Part shown: positions 7,267-10,719 of the stretch, one piece after another | How the letters are laid out: each line of letters starts with the position of its first letter | How positions within the stretch are numbered: the first letter of the stretch is position 1 | Assembly (NCBI GenBank): GCA_943333015.1 | Contig: CALQRR010000020.1 | Span: forward strand, 1 to 10,719 | Length of the DNA stretch: 10,719 nucleotides | Reading direction: 5' to 3' | Origin: Chitinophaga pinensis | Lineage (GTDB): Bacteria > Bacteroidota > Bacteroidia > M30B66 | Program-made: the position numbers and the translations under genes | The notes under the pieces: model-generated | The model's input: only the letters and a program-made list of their open reading frames with translations | Told to the model about the DNA's origin: nothing | The model's database searches: none

Positions 7267-7295
7267 TGATTGGTTTTGTATTCAATTTTTCAAGT
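7031..7295. promoter_or_regulatory. Divergent intergenic region between cassettes A and B
   Basis: This 265-base AT-rich spacer must hold the promoters of both operons. Besides the cassette A -7 element, the plus strand has TATTTTCG at 7233-7240, one mismatch from the -7 consensus and 56 bases before the cassette B ATG at 7296, without a clear -33 box. TTCATTGAATTGAATTTCAA at about 7122-7141 contains short overlapping inverted TTGAA/TTCAA copies that could bind a regulator. No terminator-like hairpin or riboswitch-like structure was recognised. Nearly the whole spacer is open on the minus strand (see the 7027-7266 entry). Confidence 0.4.
7057..7064 (-). promoter_or_regulatory. -7 element of the cassette A promoter
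   Basis: The minus strand reads TATATTTG, a perfect TAnnTTTG, 26 bases before the ATG at 7030, giving an expected leader of about 20 bases. No clear TTTG is seen 19-21 bases upstream, so the -33 box is weak or absent. Confidence 0.45.
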
Positions 7296-7730
7296 ATGAA
7301 AAAAAGTGCTTTTTACTTTTTACTGATTTCCGGTTCCGCTTTTGGTCAGACGGATTCTGATACGGAGCTCATTAAATCGCATCAAGTGGTTAATACAGCA
7401 TTGTTGGCGCATCCGCATGCACATTACATTTTCAAGGACCGAAATGCACTGGTCAAATACAATCCTCTGAGTCTGGTCTTTGGAGGATCTCTTTTCTTTT
7501 ATCAACGGGTTATTTCTCCACAAATTTCGGCAGGATGTGCATATGAGATCAGCTGCTCAAACTTCAGTAAGCAAAGTATACGGATGTTTGGTTTGGTAAA
7601 AGGTATCGCTCTTTCAACTGATCGACTTACACGATGCAACAAAATTGCAAGTGCCGATTTTCATCCGGTGATGATCAACGCGCAAAACAAAGTCATTGAT
7701 GCCCCTGAAATGTATAAGCTGCGCAGATGA
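7296..7730 (+). CDS. Exported YidD-like protein B
   Basis: Paralogue of the yidD-like gene at 5541-5918 and first gene of cassette B; 144 residues from ATG 7296. The signal peptide MKKSAFYFLLISGSAFG is followed by Gln18. After a linker containing HPHAHYIFKDRN comes the YidD core: SLFFYQRVISPQISAGC, YEISCSNFSKQSIRMFGLVK, TDRLTRC, with cysteines at 81, 87 and 114. FYQRVISP is close to the YxRxISP of ordinary YidD, so this copy is closer to the family than A. The HP after the last Cys and the PGG tail are missing (RCNKIASADF). In the known family the protein supports YidC/Sec membrane insertion from the cytoplasmic side; the signal peptide here argues for a role across the inner membrane. The frame opens at 7266, but ATG 7296 gives the proper signal peptide. 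The stop overlaps the next start as ATGA. Confidence 0.83.
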   Translation: MKKSAFYFLLISGSAFGQTDSDTELIKSHQVVNTALLAHPHAHYIFKDRNALVKYNPLSLVFGGSLFFYQRVISPQISAGCAYEISCSNFSKQSIRMFGLVKGIALSTDRLTRCNKIASADFHPVMINAQNKVIDAPEMYKLRR

Positions 7731-8596
7731 AGTACTTGTTTGTCCTTCTTTTTTCAGTCTGCTTTTCAGTTGGATTTGCTCAGCAAGATTTCACGTTTAA
7801 CGACGACCTCGATTTTCTGATCCACCTTTCTTCCAACAAACTTTTTCATGAAAGTGATGTCTACTTTGAACAAACCGCACTCAAAGTAGGTACAAACATC
7901 GGGCAGCTCGATTCGCTGAATTATTTGATGGGATTTCTCTATTATCAAAATGATAGTCTGAAACGCGCCCGGTCGCTGCTCCGGAATGTTGGTCCAAACA
8001 ATCCCCGTTATTATAAAAGCAAATTGTATCATGCATATTTATGTATGAAGTTGAACGAACCCGACAGTTCCATTTATTATCTCCAGAAACTGGAGCCTTC
8101 CACGAGTAACGAAGTCAATCAGCTACGGGATTTCCAATTGGCAGGTGCATATTTGTTGGCCGGTGACACCCGAAAATGCGATTCAATAAGTCTGAATTTC
8201 AACAGTACGATTGCTGTTTTACGAGAAGAGCAGATCAATCTTAAGAGCTATTCGGAAATACAGAAATCGAATACTCGAAAATCTCCATTTATTGCCGGTG
8301 CACTTTCGGCGGTGGTTCCTGGTCTCGGGAAAGTATACGCCGGGAATAATGCCCAAGCCTTATCTGGATTTTTACGTGTCGGTATTTTGGGTGCAATAAC
8401 CGTCGAAAACTATATGCGTCGCGGCATTCGTGATCCACAAACATTGTTATTTGCTGGATTATTCAGTGCTTTTTACATTGGAAATATTTGGGGGAGCGCA
8501 CTGAGTGTTCAGATCGTTAAAACAGAAAAAGACCTTGAAAACAAATCAAATATTCTGGTGGGCATTCATGTGCCTCTTAAGAAGTTTTTCAACTGA
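7727..8596 (+). CDS. Type-1 cassette protein B: exported helical-repeat protein with VPGLGKVYAG membrane module
   Basis: Function unknown; 289 residues and a paralogue of 4714-5541. Signal peptide MKYLFVLLFSVCFSVGFA, then Gln19. Residues about 25-175 are helical and TPR-like (RYYKSKLYHAYLCMKLNEPD, then SSIYYLQKLEP). RKSP at 184-187 precedes SAVVPGLGKVYAGNNAQ (194-210), a hydrophobic segment (FLRVGILGAITV), and LFAGLFSAFYIGNIWGS (241-257), then a mixed-charge tail. The C-terminal module is better conserved between the two type-1 proteins than the repeat region, suggesting that it contacts a common partner, perhaps the YidD-like protein, while the repeats bind different clients; this is inference. 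It starts inside the yidD-like stop (ATGA) and its end overlaps the type-2 gene. Confidence 0.85.
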   Translation: MKYLFVLLFSVCFSVGFAQQDFTFNDDLDFLIHLSSNKLFHESDVYFEQTALKVGTNIGQLDSLNYLMGFLYYQNDSLKRARSLLRNVGPNNPRYYKSKLYHAYLCMKLNEPDSSIYYLQKLEPSTSNEVNQLRDFQLAGAYLLAGDTRKCDSISLNFNSTIAVLREEQINLKSYSEIQKSNTRKSPFIAGALSAVVPGLGKVYAGNNAQALSGFLRVGILGAITVENYMRRGIRDPQTLLFAGLFSAFYIGNIWGSALSVQIVKTEKDLENKSNILVGIHVPLKKFFN

Positions 8597-9401
8597 GGCG
8601 CAAAGTTATCCTGTCCAACTGGCCGATAGCTTGTTTCATGCGGCACAGTATGAGGCTGCTGCATTGGAATATGAAAAATGCGTGTTTTTTAACAAGAACG
8701 ATTCCATTACAGAATATGCTGTGTCGCAGCGTGCTTACAGTTTCAAAAATGCAGGTAAATACTTCGATGCGTATCAAAATTTCCTGCGTTTGGATACCGA
8801 CAATTACACGGACTCATTAAAATGTGTTGTCAATTATCAGCTCGGGTTGATGTTGTATTTGAGTAATTATTTTGTGGATGCGGATACATATCTCCAGCGC
8901 AATTTCAATCTGCCAGTAAGCACTTCAGAATACAAAAAATCTATTTTGTTGGATGTTTTGGTGCTTAATGAATTAACTAAATATTCAGAAGCACGAAATA
9001 AATTGATGGTCTATGCGTCCAATTATGCACCCACTGCGCTCAAGGACACTATCATTTTTATCGTTGATACCTACTACACGAAAGAGCAATTGCCCCATTT
9101 GAAATCGCTTTCAAAAGCCCGGGAACTCTCAAAGATACTTCCAGGTGCAGGATTGTTTTATATTGGTAAATCAGGACGTGCATTGGGAAATATTACTTTC
9201 CTTTTAGGTTCGGCAGCGTATACCGGAATAAATATCTATTGCGGAAACTACATCACATCGGCCACTGCAGGCGTTCACTTGATGCGACTGTTCTATACGG
9301 GAGGAATTAATCAGCTCAATGTTTTAGTACCTTTAATCAATTATAATCGTTCCCGTATTTTTAACGATAAAATCAAAAGTAAACTCCAATGTATTTTTTG
9401 A
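8535..9401 (+). CDS. Type-2 cassette protein B: exported helical-repeat protein with KILPGAGLFYIG membrane module
   Basis: Function unknown; paralogue of 3912-4739. The start is uncertain: GTG 8505 is the longest, TTG 8535 gives a well-shaped signal (MKTNQIFWWAFMCLLRSFST, then EA before Gln23; 288 residues), and ATG 8568 would leave only 12 residues before the same cleavage site, too short for a signal. The 8535 start overlaps the type-1 gene by 62 bases, the ATG by 29. Residues about 25-185 are TPR-like (HAAQYEAAALEYEKCVFFNK, then a second pair at NYQLGLMLYLSNYFVDADTY). KILPGAGLFYIGKSGRALG lies at 200-218, followed by hydrophobic segments and RLFYTGG at 251-257, then VLVPLINYNRSRIF. The order yidD, type-1, type-2 repeats cassette A exactly. 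The end overlaps the WD40 gene by 13 bases. Confidence 0.8.
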   Translation: MKTNQIFWWAFMCLLRSFSTEAQSYPVQLADSLFHAAQYEAAALEYEKCVFFNKNDSITEYAVSQRAYSFKNAGKYFDAYQNFLRLDTDNYTDSLKCVVNYQLGLMLYLSNYFVDADTYLQRNFNLPVSTSEYKKSILLDVLVLNELTKYSEARNKLMVYASNYAPTALKDTIIFIVDTYYTKEQLPHLKSLSKARELSKILPGAGLFYIGKSGRALGNITFLLGSAAYTGINIYCGNYITSATAGVHLMRLFYTGGINQLNVLVPLINYNRSRIFNDKIKSKLQCIF

Positions 9402-10333
9402 AATCGCGAATAATTTTCTTTTTATTACTCCTTCCTTTCCTTTCTCTTGCACAGTATCAAGTATCTGCAACCCTGCTAGGACATACAGCTCCTGTAAATG
9501 GTGTGGACATTTCCATGGATGGTAAATTACTTTTATCCTGTAGTAAAGATCAAAGTATCCGGCTGTGGGATCTGACTAAAAATGAGCAATTAAAAGTCAT
9601 TCCATCACTTCCCAGTTCCATCAAGAAAGTTGTTTTGAATCCGGAGGGAACGAAGTTTTATGCCACGGGATATAATAAAATCTACTACTGCGATTTGCAG
9701 AAATTCAAGGTCGAAAAATCCTATAAAGCACATGCGGCATTTATAGAAAGTGTCTCCATTCGGAATGATTACGTAGCAACCACGAGCTGGCGCGATAAAA
9801 GCATTATTATCTGGAAACGAGATGGTTTTAAAAAGCTTCTGGCCATGAAAGATTCTGTTTGGACAGATTGCAGTACGTTCTCCAATGATGGAAAAATTCT
9901 AATTACGGGCGATCATGCCAATCTGATCAAAATGTGGGATGTGTTTTCGGGAGAACTCATTGCCAAATTTGCTGGCCACACCGATTGGATTTACGATTTG
10001 GCCTTGTCCAATGATGGTAAATTTCTCTATTCAGGAAGTTTCGATGGATCTATTCGAATCTGGGAAATGGCCTCCCAAAAGAACATCGGAACCTTGAAAG
10101 AACATACCGGTGGTATTGTTGCAATCGATTTATCCAAAGACGGAAAGTACGTGGTAAGCGCTGGCGTGGATAAATCAATTCTCGTTTGGGATACGCAGGA
10201 AAAGAAAGTCGTGCATCGCATTCCGGAGGCGCACGAAGGAACCATTTTAGACGTACGGTTTATGGATGGAATTTCTAAAATCATCTCCGCCGGATCCGAC
10301 AACAAAATAAAAATCTGGCAATTGAAACCATGA
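9389..10333 (+). CDS. Exported seven-bladed WD40 beta-propeller protein
   Basis: The signal peptide (MYFLKSRIIFFLLLLPFLSL, then Ala before Gln22) is followed by seven WD40 repeats filling the rest of the 314 residues: about 29-62 (ending SIRLWDL), 68-103 (YYCDL), 109-143 (SIIIWK), 150-184 (LIKMWDV), 191-226 (SIRIWEM), 233-268 (SILVWDT) and 275-312 (KIKIWQL). Blades 1, 5, 6 and 7 are canonical, with GHT/EHT starts and SxDxxIRxW endings; blades 2-4 are diverged, and blade 2 lacks both the GH and the Trp. No second domain is present, so it is a pure protein-binding platform in the periplasm or at the cell surface. It closes cassette B, overlapping the type-2 gene by 13 bases and ending at a strong terminator. 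There is no WD40 gene in cassette A. The binding partner cannot be read from the sequence. Confidence 0.92.
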   Translation: MYFLKSRIIFFLLLLPFLSLAQYQVSATLLGHTAPVNGVDISMDGKLLLSCSKDQSIRLWDLTKNEQLKVIPSLPSSIKKVVLNPEGTKFYATGYNKIYYCDLQKFKVEKSYKAHAAFIESVSIRNDYVATTSWRDKSIIIWKRDGFKKLLAMKDSVWTDCSTFSNDGKILITGDHANLIKMWDVFSGELIAKFAGHTDWIYDLALSNDGKFLYSGSFDGSIRIWEMASQKNIGTLKEHTGGIVAIDLSKDGKYVVSAGVDKSILVWDTQEKKVVHRIPEAHEGTILDVRFMDGISKIISAGSDNKIKIWQLKP

Positions 10334-10367
10334 AAAAAGCCGCAGATAAAATCTCTGCGGCTTTTTT
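10333..10367. terminator. Bidirectional intrinsic terminator
   Basis: GCCGCAGA (10339-10346) pairs perfectly with TCTGCGGC (10354-10361) around a 7-base loop, flanked by six A on the left and six T on the right, so it works as an intrinsic terminator for both strands. It begins at the last base of the WD40 stop and ends 16 bases before the end of the convergent lipoprotein gene, insulating cassette B. Confidence 0.93.
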
Positions 10368-10383
10368 ATTTCAATGAACTAAA

Positions 10384-10716
10384 TTAGTTCGAAGCTTTCA
10401 ATTGGCTTGTTTTGATTGGAGTTCCTTCAACTACCCAACCAGCGCGGAAAAATTCATTTCTTTGGTAAACTACACCGTCAATTAGTGCATCATACCCTGG
10501 ACCTGCATTTTCAATTGCTTTATCAACTGCAGCTTTCAACATTGGTTGTCCACAGAACTTCATTTCTTTACCAACTGTACGTGGGCCTTTAGCATCTTCG
10601 TCCAAACGAAGTGTCACGTTTTTAGAGCTGATTACTGTAAAGTCGATCAGACGTTGGTTACAGCTAGAAAAGAAAAAAGCTGAAGCAACTAAAGCGAGTG
10701 TTGTGATTTTTTTCAT
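10384..10716 (-). CDS. Small putative lipoprotein of unknown function
   Basis: 110 residues starting at ATG 10716, three bases from the window edge, so promoter and upstream neighbour are not visible. MKKITTLALVASAFFFSSC is a lipoprotein-like signal; Cys19 is the probable lipidated residue, although the lipobox FSSC has Phe where Leu is usual. The mature part has QRLIDFTVISSKNVTLRLDE, GKEMKFCGQP, a helix (MLKAAVDKAIENA), GYDALIDGVVYQ and WVVEGTPI. This resembles small lipoproteins sometimes annotated as TRL-like, in which VDFTVIST and a DALxDGVVY segment recur, but I recall that only loosely and no function is known to me. It converges on cassette B behind a shared terminator and is not part of that operon. 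Confidence 0.85.
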   Translation of the reverse strand: MKKITTLALVASAFFFSSCNQRLIDFTVISSKNVTLRLDEDAKGPRTVGKEMKFCGQPMLKAAVDKAIENAGPGYDALIDGVVYQRNEFFRAGWVVEGTPIKTSQLKASN

Positions 10717-10719
10717 AAA

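Noticed and set aside
7166-7360. 64-codon plus-strand open frame overlapping the start of yidD-like B
   Set aside because: Different frame from yidD-like B, Phe/Ser-rich product from AT-rich DNA without domain or coupling; likely chance.
10027-10305. 92-codon minus-strand open frame inside the WD40 gene
   Set aside because: Antisense shadow of the repeated WD40 codons with no independent support.
3912-10333. Assembly artefact or recent inverted duplication explaining the two cassettes
   Set aside because: No long nucleotide identity is visible between the cassettes; similarity is limited to short protein motifs, so the duplication is old and real.
3912-10333. Defence island or mobile element
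   Set aside because: No transposase, integrase, nuclease, ATPase or inverted/direct terminal repeats; the genes are envelope proteins with signal peptides.

Overview
The window looks like chromosomal DNA of a Bacteroidota bacterium, probably of the Flavobacteriia/Cytophagia type. Four things point there: a maeB-ruvA order followed by what looks like the start of sprA, AT-rich -7 elements of the TAnnTTTG kind, almost no Shine-Dalgarno sequences, and a run of exported proteins whose signal peptides end in Ala/Gly followed by Gln (the 'Bacteroidetes Q-rule'). No RNA genes, insertion sequences, CRISPR arrays or phage genes were seen.

Region 1 (1-3029, minus strand) is core genome: maeB (hybrid malic enzyme/phosphotransacetylase-like protein), ruvA (Holliday junction helicase subunit) 2 bases after it, and a truncated signal-peptide ORF at the edge that is probably sprA. 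Region 2 (3174-3899, plus strand) is a CobB/SIRT5-like sirtuin that keeps the catalytic His and the Tyr/Arg acyl-specificity pair but has lost the zinc-binding cysteines.

Region 3 (3912-10333) is the interesting part: two paralogous gene cassettes arranged back to back. Each contains, in the same order, an exported YidD-like protein, a type-1 protein (helical/TPR-like domain plus a C-terminal membrane module with PGxGKxYxG and ending FYxGNIxGS) and a type-2 protein (same architecture, but KILPGAGxFYxG and ending YxGG). Cassette A reads leftward (about 7030 to 3912) and is preceded by a small two-helix membrane protein and a LolA-like periplasmic protein. Cassette B reads rightward (7296 to 10333) and is followed by a secreted seven-bladed WD40 propeller. 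Every junction inside both cassettes overlaps, so each is very probably one translationally coupled operon. Eight of these nine proteins have a signal peptide cleaved before Gln. YidD is normally a cytosolic peripheral protein assisting the Sec/YidC insertase, so an exported YidD pair with dedicated membrane partners suggests a distinct envelope machine of unknown function.

The 265-base divergent spacer (7031-7295) between the cassettes holds a perfect -7 element for cassette A. It also holds an 84-codon minus-strand open frame without a standard start codon, which ends in an ATGA overlap with the first gene of cassette A. Region 4 (10334-10719) has a strong bidirectional terminator and a convergent small lipoprotein gene.
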